9,512 bases of DNA. Source: an uncultured bacterium (GTDB lineage: Bacteria > Patescibacteriota > Minisyncoccia > Phycocordibacterales > UBA1006). The notes below the pieces were generated by a model. It was not told the origin of the DNA, made no database searches, and worked only from the letters and a program-made list of their open reading frames with translations. Positions within the stretch are counted from its first letter, which is position 1, and each line of letters starts with the position of its first letter. Of this stretch, positions 1 through 5,022 are shown piece by piece. The stretch lies in the NCBI GenBank assembly GCA_937898165.1, contig CALDKO010000060.1:1-9512 (forward strand), given 5' to 3'. The position numbers were made by a program, and so were the translations under genes.

Positions 1-567
1 TTCAAATTCTTCGTTTCCAATAAATAGTTGAACTTTTTTTGTTTCTAATTTAAAAGGAAATAATCTTTTCCAAGTTTCTACATCCATTGATGTTGCAATC
101 AAGTCTTTGATATTCCATTCAGGAGCTTCTCGAGCATAATGCTGCATTGCAATCCTTTTTGGTTTATCGGTTACTTCCTTCAATTTCTCAATTACAGGCA
201 ATTCACTTTTGAAAAGCTTATCCATAGTGATAACATAATTATCAAAAGATGGTAATTTTGGCTCATGTTCGGGAACTTTTGCTTTGAAAGTAGAATTCTT
301 TTTCAATGTGCCAATAAAAATAAAACGAAAATTTTCTGTTCCCATTTTGTTGCTTTGGTGCTGAAATATTTGAGTATATTGATACGTACCTGATATTATT
401 AGCGCTATTCGTTCACTTTTGAATTTTTTAACTCTATTAGAAACATCTTTTAATGTTTCTCTCATTAACTTATTGAGAAGTTTCTTTTTTTTGTTCTCAA
501 TTTTGTTTTCATCTAGTAAAACCTTGTATAGTTGATCTAATGTGGTTTTTTCTTTATTGTTTTCCAT
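1..567 (-). CDS. hypothetical protein, 5' part only (runs off left edge)
   Basis: An open frame of 189 codons reads leftward from an ATG at 567-565 to the window edge without a stop, so the C-terminus is missing. I do not recognise the family. The first 45 residues are rich in Lys, Glu, Asn and Leu (starting MENNKEKTTLDQLYKVLLDE) and look helical. They are followed by a short hydrophobic strand (RIALIISGTYQY) and another (FRFIFIGTL), a pattern compatible with an alpha/beta fold. No signal peptide, membrane segment or clear catalytic motif is visible. A good promoter lies 17 bases upstream (584-611), giving a leader of only about 10 nt without a Shine-Dalgarno sequence. The gene is more AT-rich than the ribosomal genes to its right and is transcribed divergently from recO, so it may be accessory. 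That it is coding is well supported by the long stop-free frame plus promoter; its function is unknown. Confidence 0.7.
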   Translation of the reverse strand, partial: MENNKEKTTLDQLYKVLLDENKIENKKKKLLNKLMRETLKDVSNRVKKFKSERIALIISGTYQYTQIFQHQSNKMGTENFRFIFIGTLKKNSTFKAKVPEHEPKLPSFDNYVITMDKLFKSELPVIEKLKEVTDKPKRIAMQHYAREAPEWNIKDLIATSMDVETWKRLFPFKLETKKVQLFIGNEEFE

Positions 568-583
568 TGTGTTATTTTTCTTC

Positions 584-611
584 ACTATACTTTATAAATA
601 ACTATTGTCAA
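584..611 (-). promoter_or_regulatory. sigma70-type promoter of the left-edge gene
   Basis: On the minus strand a perfect -35 TTGACA (611-606) is followed after 16 bp by TATAGT (589-584). Initiation would fall near 577, about 10 nt before the ATG at 567. The -35 overlaps the -35 of the divergent recO promoter. Confidence 0.6.
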
Positions 612-632
612 TGATACTTTTTTTGTTATACA
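605..632 (+). promoter_or_regulatory. sigma70-type promoter of recO
   Basis: The -35 TTGTCA (605-610) is separated by 16 bp from TATACA (627-632), which is preceded by TGT (624-626) as an extended -10. The predicted start is near 639, giving a leader of about 15 nt without a Shine-Dalgarno sequence. The -35 shares bases 606-610 with the opposing promoter. Confidence 0.5.
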
Positions 633-653
633 TACCATGGTAAAATAACAACA

Positions 654-1256
654 ATGTCGCACGAAATCCATTCTACATATGGAATCATCATGAATATTTT
701 TCCAGAAGGCGAGGAATCTGTCATCGCCGAATGTCTGACTGCTGATTTGGGTCGGATTTTTCTGCATATCCAGGGAGCAAAAAAAATACAGAATAAACAT
801 CGTTTAGTGGTATTTCCGTTTTCATTTGTATTGATCGACTGTGTGCAAGGGAAGCAGTATTATCGTTGTACCGGAATTGCCGAATGGAAATCTAATTATA
901 AAGATTTGATTAATGTATCTAAAACTCGGAAAATGTTTATCCGACAAGGTTTCAGCATGATTCAGCGTTTGGTCCCGTCTGGAATACCAATTCCGGATGT
1001 ATTTGCTGCGTTTGAGTCATATGTGTCACAAATGCTGAATAGTGACTTTTCTGATGAACAGGCTCGTATTTTGATGCTTGTGGCGCAACTTCGAATCCTC
1101 GGTATTTTAGGGTATTGGAACTCAGATTGGACAGATAATGTGCTTAATAAGGCTGGAAAAACCTTTGAATATGTGACCAATAATCAGCGATCGGTGGAGA
1201 AATTGATAGAACGAATCCTCCTGGAAACACAAATGCACAATAGAATCGATGTTTAG
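654..1256 (+). CDS. recO: RecO-like DNA repair protein (short form)
   Basis: 200 residues. The N-terminus reads like the RecO OB-fold: STYGIIMNIFPEGEESVIAE, then a LGRIFLHIQGAKKIQNKHR segment matching the RecO 'gKi.l.akGarkpkSk' pattern, then FPFSFVLIDCVQGK. RecO binds single-stranded DNA and works with RecR and RecA in gap repair and strand annealing. The C-terminal helical part (about 85-200) is recognisable mainly by size and helix content. The protein is shorter than typical RecO (about 230-250 residues), and no four-cysteine zinc motif is present. The ATG at 654 is preferred because the GIIMNIF core begins about 10 residues after it and the predicted transcript starts just upstream. No Shine-Dalgarno is visible. 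It stands alone, ending in TAG and followed by a weak intrinsic terminator. The assignment is by family pattern and fairly secure for the N-terminal domain. Confidence 0.75.
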   Translation: MSHEIHSTYGIIMNIFPEGEESVIAECLTADLGRIFLHIQGAKKIQNKHRLVVFPFSFVLIDCVQGKQYYRCTGIAEWKSNYKDLINVSKTRKMFIRQGFSMIQRLVPSGIPIPDVFAAFESYVSQMLNSDFSDEQARILMLVAQLRILGILGYWNSDWTDNVLNKAGKTFEYVTNNQRSVEKLIERILLETQMHNRIDV

Positions 1257-1264
1257 CTTAAAAT

Positions 1265-1286
1265 CCTTGACAAATCAGGGTTTTTT
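1265..1286 (+). terminator. intrinsic terminator after recO
   Basis: A 6-bp stem pairs 1265-1270 (CCTTGA) with 1275-1280 (TCAGGG, one G-U pair) across a CAAA loop, followed directly by six T (1281-1286). It begins 8 nt after the recO stop. The stem is short, so termination may be partial. Confidence 0.5.
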
Positions 1287-1294
1287 GATAGGAT
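1267..1294 (+). promoter_or_regulatory. promoter of the ribosomal protein operon
   Basis: A consensus -35 TTGACA (1267-1272) is followed after 16 bp by TAGGAT (1289-1294), with TGA just before it (1286-1288) as an extended -10. Initiation would be near 1301, leaving a leader of about 207 nt before rpsS. The -35 lies inside the stem of the recO terminator. Confidence 0.55.
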
Positions 1295-1300
1295 GTACTT

Positions 1301-1507
1301 TGTCTCCTCATCCCCTGAGGCAGATAATATTATTATTATCAGCCCGAAGAAATGATTGAATTATAAACACTCTCACGTTTTTATATTGAATCATCTTCAC
1401 GCCTTTTATCCATGATAAAAGAGTTGTTCGCTCGAAGCGAACAAGGCTACCTTCGTCTGGTTACTTGTTAGCCGGGTGGAGTGTTTAATTCACAAAAAAA
1501 CATTCAT
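1301..1507 (+). promoter_or_regulatory. structured 5' leader RNA of the rpsS-rplE operon
   Basis: The leader folds into several helices by direct inspection. An upstream hairpin pairs 1323-1329 with 1334-1340 (GATAATA/TATTATC), extended by GGC/GCC at 1319-1321 and 1342-1344 across an A-A mismatch. A long-range helix pairs 1357-1376 with 1476-1492: 6 bp, a 2-nt bulge, 8 continuous bp (1365-1372 with 1479-1486), a 1-nt bulge and 3 more bp. Inside it sit an 8-bp hairpin (1403-1410 with 1414-1421, CAT loop), a 9-bp perfect hairpin (1424-1432 with 1436-1444, CGA loop) and a weaker stem (1445-1448 with 1470-1473, inner ACC/GGT). The long-range helix ends 15 nt before the rpsS ATG. An r-protein feedback element is the natural expectation for this position, but I recognise no known leader family. 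The pairings are seen; the regulatory role is inferred. Confidence 0.6.
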
Positions 1508-1864
1508 ATGTCACGATCTGTATACAAAGGTCCGTATGTCGATGTAAAATTGATGAAGAAAATCGAAGGTAAAAAACCTCTGGAAACAGGGGTTATTAAA
1601 ACGTGGGCTCGCGCGTCCATGATTGCTCCTGAAATGATCGGATTCACTTTTGGTGTTCATAACGGCAAAAAACACGTTGACGTTTTAGTTTCCGAGGACA
1701 TGGTAGGTCACCGATTAGGAGAATTTTCTCCTACAAAGACTTTCCACCGACACGGAGGAAAAATGCAAAAAGAATTAGATCAGAAGAAAAAGCAAGCTGA
1801 AATCGCAGCTGCAAAATCAGCTAGTGCTTCATCAGCGGCAAAACCAGCTGCTAAGAAAAAATAA
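1508..1864 (+). CDS. rpsS: 30S ribosomal protein uS19
   Basis: 118 residues. The S19 core is clear: MSRSVYKGPYVD at the start, an IKTWARAS segment around 30-37, FGVHNGKKHVDVLVSEDMVGHRLGEF around 49-73 and FSPTKTFHRHGG around 73-84. S19 sits in the head of the small subunit with S13 and contacts tRNA and the central-protuberance bridges. The ATG at 1508 is chosen because it opens exactly at the family start. A GTG at 1481 in the same frame would add nine unmatched residues and lies inside the predicted leader helix. After residue 85 there is a tail of about 33 residues rich in Lys and Ala, making the protein longer than the usual 90 or so. It is the first gene of the operon, 3 nt before rplV, with no Shine-Dalgarno sequence. 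Confidence 0.95.
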   Translation: MSRSVYKGPYVDVKLMKKIEGKKPLETGVIKTWARASMIAPEMIGFTFGVHNGKKHVDVLVSEDMVGHRLGEFSPTKTFHRHGGKMQKELDQKKKQAEIAAAKSASASSAAKPAAKKK

Positions 1865-1867
1865 TCT

Positions 1868-2236
1868 ATGAAAGCTTATTTAAAAAACTACCGACAATCT
1901 CCACGTAAAGTTCGCCTTGTTGCAGACTTGATCCGAGGAAAATCTGTCGCTGATGCAGAAAGTGCATTAACATTCATGACCAAGCGCGCAACAGGAATGT
2001 TCCACAAATTATTAGCGAGTGCTGTAGCGAATGCAGAACACAATTTCAAAGTAGGATCAGATGCATTATATGTATCAGCAGTTTCTGTAACAAAAGGTCC
2101 CACATTAAAACGTATTCGCCCAGTATCACGAGGTCGAGCTCACCGCATTAATAAACGAACCAGTATCGTTACTATGGTGTTATCACAAGGTAAACCAGTA
2201 AAAGTAAAGAAAACACGTTCAATCGCACAAAAATAA
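1868..2236 (+). CDS. rplV: 50S ribosomal protein uL22
   Basis: 122 residues. Typical L22 features are the N-terminal YRQSPRKVRLVADLIRGKSV motif (about 8-27), the ANAEHN segment (54-59) and the C-terminal beta-hairpin that lines the peptide exit tunnel (GPTLKRIRPVSRGRAHRINKRTS, about 77-99). L22 binds 23S rRNA during early assembly, and its extended loop helps form the tunnel constriction. The length is somewhat above the usual 110, mainly because of a basic C-terminal tail. The start is separated from the rpsS stop by only TCT, so translation is probably coupled or re-initiated; no Shine-Dalgarno is visible. Confidence 0.96.
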   Translation: MKAYLKNYRQSPRKVRLVADLIRGKSVADAESALTFMTKRATGMFHKLLASAVANAEHNFKVGSDALYVSAVSVTKGPTLKRIRPVSRGRAHRINKRTSIVTMVLSQGKPVKVKKTRSIAQK

Positions 2237-2239
2237 TCT

Positions 2240-2914
2240 ATGTCTAAAATTGTACATCCATACGCACATCGACTACCACTCATCCGTGGGTGGAAATCAC
2301 GATGGTTCCGTTCAGGAAAAGATTATCGCACCACATTACGTGCCGATGTCATGATCCGTGAATATTTAGAGAAAAAACTGCGAACCAGTCATCTCTCTGG
2401 TATTGAATTTGAACGAAATTCAAAAACACTCAAAATTATTATTGCTACAGCTCGCCCAGGAATGGTTATTGGCCGTTCAGGTGAAGGCGTTGATAATTTG
2501 AAAAAAGATATCGTTAAATTTGCAAAGCGTTCAAATTTTGAATTAGCTGAACAAGTTCAAATCGATATTGTTGAAATTAAAAATCCGGATGCTGATGCAG
2601 CGATCGTTGCATACACCATTGCTGAACAGCTCGAAAAACGATTACCGTTTCGTCGTGTGATGAAACAGACTATCGAAAAAATTATGGCTGCCCGCGGAGT
2701 AAAAGGTGCCAAAATTGTATTATCAGGTCGATTAGGTGGTGCTGATATGGCACGTCGCGAAGAAATTAAATTAGGTGGAATTCCATTGCAGTTCATGCGA
2801 GGAGACATCGATTTCGCGACTGATACAGCACGTATGACTTATGGAGGTGTTGGAATCAAAGTGTGGATCTACAAAGGAGACACATTGGTGGTTACCATGC
2901 CTGCAAAAAATTAA
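2240..2914 (+). CDS. rpsC: 30S ribosomal protein uS3
   Basis: 224 residues. The N-terminus (MSKIVHPYAHRLPLIRGWKSRWF) is a variant of the usual 'GQKvhP.g.RlGi...w.S.Wf' start. A type II KH domain follows with the GRSG loop at 78-81 in ARPGMVIGRSGEGVDNLKK. The C-terminal domain carries GVKGAKIVLSGRLGGADMARRE (about 153-174) and the closing TYGGVGIKVWIYKGD. S3 lies at the mRNA entry tunnel on the small-subunit head and contributes to helicase activity there. There is no long acidic tail after VTMPAKN. Only TCT separates it from the rplV stop, mirroring the rpsS-rplV junction. The S3 N-terminus recalls Parcubacteria-type proteins (inference from memory of the family). Confidence 0.96.
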   Translation: MSKIVHPYAHRLPLIRGWKSRWFRSGKDYRTTLRADVMIREYLEKKLRTSHLSGIEFERNSKTLKIIIATARPGMVIGRSGEGVDNLKKDIVKFAKRSNFELAEQVQIDIVEIKNPDADAAIVAYTIAEQLEKRLPFRRVMKQTIEKIMAARGVKGAKIVLSGRLGGADMARREEIKLGGIPLQFMRGDIDFATDTARMTYGGVGIKVWIYKGDTLVVTMPAKN

Positions 2915-2941
2915 TGACGCAGATCTCTTCTGTTTACAAGT

Positions 2942-3364
2942 ATGTTATTTCCTAAAAAAGTAAAACATCGAAAATGGCAAACTGATCGAAAGGATTTGAG
3001 TAAAAAAGTTGCAACTCGGGGAACCAAGTTACAATTCGGATCATTTGGTCTGCGCTCATTATCTGGGTCACGTGTATTTTCAAATCAAATCGAAGCTGCC
3101 CGAAAGGTAGTATCTCGAACACTCGGAAAAACAGGACGTTATTGGATTCGTGTTTTCCCTGACCGACCTATCACTGCAAAACCTGCAGAAGTAGGTATGG
3201 GTAAAGGAAAAGGTGATCTAAAAGCATACTGTTTCGAGGTTGAACCAGGTCGAATTATCTTTGAAGTTGACGGAGTAAGTGAGGCAGTAGCACGCGAAGC
3301 ATTACGCAAAGCGAGTACAAAATTGCCTGTAACTACACGTACAATAAGTCGAGACGACATGTAA
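2942..3364 (+). CDS. rplP: 50S ribosomal protein uL16
   Basis: 140 residues, close to the family's usual 136-145. Diagnostic segments are MLFPKKVKHRKW at the start, ATRGTKLQFGSFGLRSL (24-40), QIEAARKVVSRTLGKTGRYWIRVFPDRPITAKPAEV (49-84), MGKGKG (86-91) and PGRIIFEVDGV. L16 binds helix 38 and the A-site region of 23S rRNA and is a late assembly protein. One odd residue is the position just before MGKGKG: it is Gly85 here, where most bacteria have Arg (E. coli Arg81, the hydroxylated residue). The gene follows rpsC after 27 nt, the longest spacer in the first half of the operon. In the standard S10 order rpmC would follow; it is absent. Confidence 0.95.
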   Translation: MLFPKKVKHRKWQTDRKDLSKKVATRGTKLQFGSFGLRSLSGSRVFSNQIEAARKVVSRTLGKTGRYWIRVFPDRPITAKPAEVGMGKGKGDLKAYCFEVEPGRIIFEVDGVSEAVAREALRKASTKLPVTTRTISRDDM

Positions 3365-3378
3365 TCTGAATTCCTATT

Positions 3379-3621
3379 ATGCAAACTATCAATCGAAAAA
3401 CCCTAAAAGGGACTGTCGTTTCTGACAAAATGGATAAAACTGTTGTTGTATCAGTTCAACGTTTCGTGAAGCATCCAAAATACCAGAAGTTCCAAAAATC
3501 TTCTAAACGGTATAAGGCTCACGACGAAACTAATACATACAAGGTCGGTGATGTGGTAACTATTCGCGAATGTCGCCCGCTTTCAAAAGATAAAACTTTT
3601 GAAGTGGTAACAAACGCCTAA
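3379..3621 (+). CDS. rpsQ: 30S ribosomal protein uS17
   Basis: 80 residues, a normal size for S17. The OB-fold signature is plain: KTLKGTVVSDKMDKTVVVSVQRFVKHPKYQK near the N-terminus, followed by the YKAHDETNTYKVGDVVTIRECRPLSKDKTFEVV segment. S17 is a primary 16S rRNA-binding protein of the 5' domain. It begins 14 nt after the rplP stop with no room for rpmC, and it ends 6 nt before rplN. The spacer contains no Shine-Dalgarno-like purine run. Confidence 0.96.
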   Translation: MQTINRKTLKGTVVSDKMDKTVVVSVQRFVKHPKYQKFQKSSKRYKAHDETNTYKVGDVVTIRECRPLSKDKTFEVVTNA

Positions 3622-3627
3622 CTCTAT

Positions 3628-3999
3628 ATGATACAAGTTGGAACTAATGTAACCATCGCCGACAACACTGGAGCAAAAAAAGCTCGCGTATTTAAGATTT
3701 TGGGAGGTTCTCATCGTCGCTATGCGTTTGTAGGTGATATTGTTGTTCTGTCAGTAAAAGCTGCAGAACCACGAAAACAAATTAAGAAAAAAGATGTACA
3801 CCGAGCTGTTGTCGTTCGACAACGTGCGGCAGTACGTCGCAAAGACGGTTCATATATTCGTTTTGATGATAACGCTGTTGTTATCCTCGATAAAAAAACA
3901 AAAGAACCGAAAGGAGGTCGTATCTTTGGTCCTATTCCACGAGAACTTGCAGAGCTTGGATATCAAAAAATTGTATCCCTAGCTCCGGAAGTCTTGTAA
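3628..3999 (+). CDS. rplN: 50S ribosomal protein uL14
   Basis: 123 residues, matching the family length of about 122. It starts with MIQVGTNVTIADNTGAKKARVFKILGGSHRR and carries GDIVVLSVKAA, KKKDVHRAVVVRQRAAVRRKDGSYIRFDDNAVVIL and the end motif RIFGPIPRELAELGYQKIVSLAPEVL, all typical of L14. L14 binds 23S rRNA at the subunit interface near the sarcin-ricin region, forms bridges to 16S rRNA and is the docking site of the silencing factor RsfS. This is the classical first gene of the spc cluster. Here it follows rpsQ after 6 nt without any promoter or terminator between them, so the S10 and spc segments are fused into one transcript. Confidence 0.97.
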   Translation: MIQVGTNVTIADNTGAKKARVFKILGGSHRRYAFVGDIVVLSVKAAEPRKQIKKKDVHRAVVVRQRAAVRRKDGSYIRFDDNAVVILDKKTKEPKGGRIFGPIPRELAELGYQKIVSLAPEVL

Positions 4000-4006
4000 T
4001 TTCATT

Positions 4007-4312
4007 ATGATTAAAAAAGGAGACAACGTGATGATCCTTACAGGGTCACACAAGGGTACCAAAGGTACCGTAGCAAAAATACTCAGATCTGAAAACAAAG
4101 TAATTGTTGAAGGTGTGAATATAAAGAAAAAAGTTATCAAAGCGCGCGTGCGTGGAGAGAAACACACATTGGTCGAACAAGCATATCCTATCCATATTTC
4201 GAATGTTTCATTGATTGATCCTCAATCAGGAAAAGCAACTCGAGTAGGAGCTCGCAAAGAGGGCGCGAAAAAAGTTCGTGTTGCTCGAAAAAGCGGAAAA
4301 GATATCGCCTAA
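4007..4312 (+). CDS. rplX: 50S ribosomal protein uL24
   Basis: 101 residues, the usual size. The KOW motif is at the N-terminus (MIKKGDNVMILTGSHKGTKGTVAKIL), followed by KVIVEGVNIKKKVIKA and the HISNVSLIDPQSGKATRV segment. L24 is an assembly initiator protein that binds the 5' end of 23S rRNA near the tunnel exit. It starts 7 nt after rplN. An inverted repeat lies in the 35-nt gap between it and rplE. No Shine-Dalgarno is visible before the ATG (preceding bases TTTCATT). Confidence 0.96.
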   Translation: MIKKGDNVMILTGSHKGTKGTVAKILRSENKVIVEGVNIKKKVIKARVRGEKHTLVEQAYPIHISNVSLIDPQSGKATRVGARKEGAKKVRVARKSGKDIA

Positions 4313-4317
4313 CCATC

Positions 4318-4338
4318 GTGTACTAATTATTAGTACGC
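4318..4338 (+). other. inverted repeat in the rplX-rplE spacer
   Basis: GTACTAA (4320-4326) pairs perfectly with TTAGTAC (4330-4336) around a 3-nt loop, and the RNA stem extends by a G-U and a G-C pair to 4318-4338. No T-run follows, so it is not an ordinary terminator. It could be an RNA processing or stability element, or a protein site, 9 nt before rplE. The role is unknown. Confidence 0.5.
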
Positions 4339-4347
4339 CATCGACTT

Positions 4348-4926
4348 ATGCAATCAATTAAACAAAAACAAGAAGGAGCCTATGCTGTGTTAAAAGAACA
4401 GTTTGGTTATAAAAACATTTTTTCTTCACCTAAAATCCAAAAGGTAATTATATCAGTTGGAACAGGTTCAGGAATGAAAAAAGATCGAAACAAAAATACT
4501 TTTGTTTCTGATCGATTGTTAAAAATCACTGGTCAAAAACCATCAGTAAAAGGAGCAAAGCAATCAATCGCAACATTTAAAATCCGTGCTGGAGATCCAG
4601 TTGGAGTTGTGGTGACATTGCGAGGAGCTCGCATGTACGAATTTCTTGATAAACTCGTAAACATCGCGCTTCCTCGAACAAAAGACTTTCGTGGAATTAC
4701 TCGATCATCAGCTAACAGTCTTGGAAACATGACTATGGGTATCAAGGAACATACTATTTTCCCTGAAACAGGTGACGAAGAAATCGTGAACGTGTTCGGT
4801 CTTGCAATTACTATTGTAACATCAGCTAAATCACGCCCAGAAGCTCTTGCATTCTTTGAGTATCTTGGATTCCCAATGAAAAAAGAAGAAGAAAAGAAAA
4901 AGCCTCGTGTTAAACGAAAGCGATAA
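4348..4926 (+). CDS. rplE: 50S ribosomal protein uL5
   Basis: 192 residues. Family hallmarks are SSPKIQKVIISVGTGSG (about 26-42), LLKITGQKPSVKGAKQSIATFKIRAGDPVGVVVTLRG, FLDKLVNIALPRTKDFRGI, and the NMTMGIKEHTIFPE segment near 127-140. L5 binds 5S rRNA and sits in the central protuberance, contacting S13 and P-site tRNA. Compared with the usual 179 residues it has an extra basic tail of about 16 residues from 177 on (MKKEEEKKKPRVKRKR). It is the last gene of this operon. In most bacteria rpsN, rpsH, rplF and others follow, but here an intrinsic terminator comes 7 nt after the stop codon. Confidence 0.96.
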   Translation: MQSIKQKQEGAYAVLKEQFGYKNIFSSPKIQKVIISVGTGSGMKKDRNKNTFVSDRLLKITGQKPSVKGAKQSIATFKIRAGDPVGVVVTLRGARMYEFLDKLVNIALPRTKDFRGITRSSANSLGNMTMGIKEHTIFPETGDEEIVNVFGLAITIVTSAKSRPEALAFFEYLGFPMKKEEEKKKPRVKRKR

Positions 4927-4933
4927 TCTTACA

Positions 4934-4963
4934 AAAAACAGCCTTTCCGAGGTTGTTTTTGTT
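4934..4963 (+). terminator. intrinsic terminator of the ribosomal protein operon
   Basis: An 11-bp stem pairs 4934-4944 with 4950-4960 (one G-U pair) around a TTCCG loop. The 3' arm ends in five T and is followed by GTT. It ends the operon just after rplE and lies immediately before the next promoter. Confidence 0.75.
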
Positions 4964-4965
4964 GC

Positions 4966-4994
4966 TTGTGTTCATATATGTATATTGGTATAAT
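4966..4994 (+). promoter_or_regulatory. promoter of the two-gene helical-protein unit
   Basis: A perfect extended -10 TGG-TATAAT (4986-4994) lies 17 bp after a partial -35 TTGTGT (4966-4971). Initiation near 5001 would give a leader of about 22 nt before the ATG at 5023. Confidence 0.65.
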
Positions 4995-5022
4995 ACAGTA
5001 TTAGCAATTTAATTGATTTTAT

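Noticed and set aside
1293..1355. 20-codon frame (MYFVSSSPEADNIIIISPKK) that could be a leader peptide before rpsS
   Set aside because: Its ATG overlaps the proposed -10, so the transcript from that promoter would not contain it. It could only be read from recO read-through, and nothing else supports it.
1481..1507. Upstream in-frame GTG start for rpsS adding nine residues
   Set aside because: The added residues match nothing in S19, the family start MSRS falls on the ATG at 1508, and the GTG lies within the predicted leader helix.
3794..3982. 62-codon plus-strand frame inside rplN
   Set aside because: It is in another frame of a well-supported ribosomal gene and has no start signals of its own.
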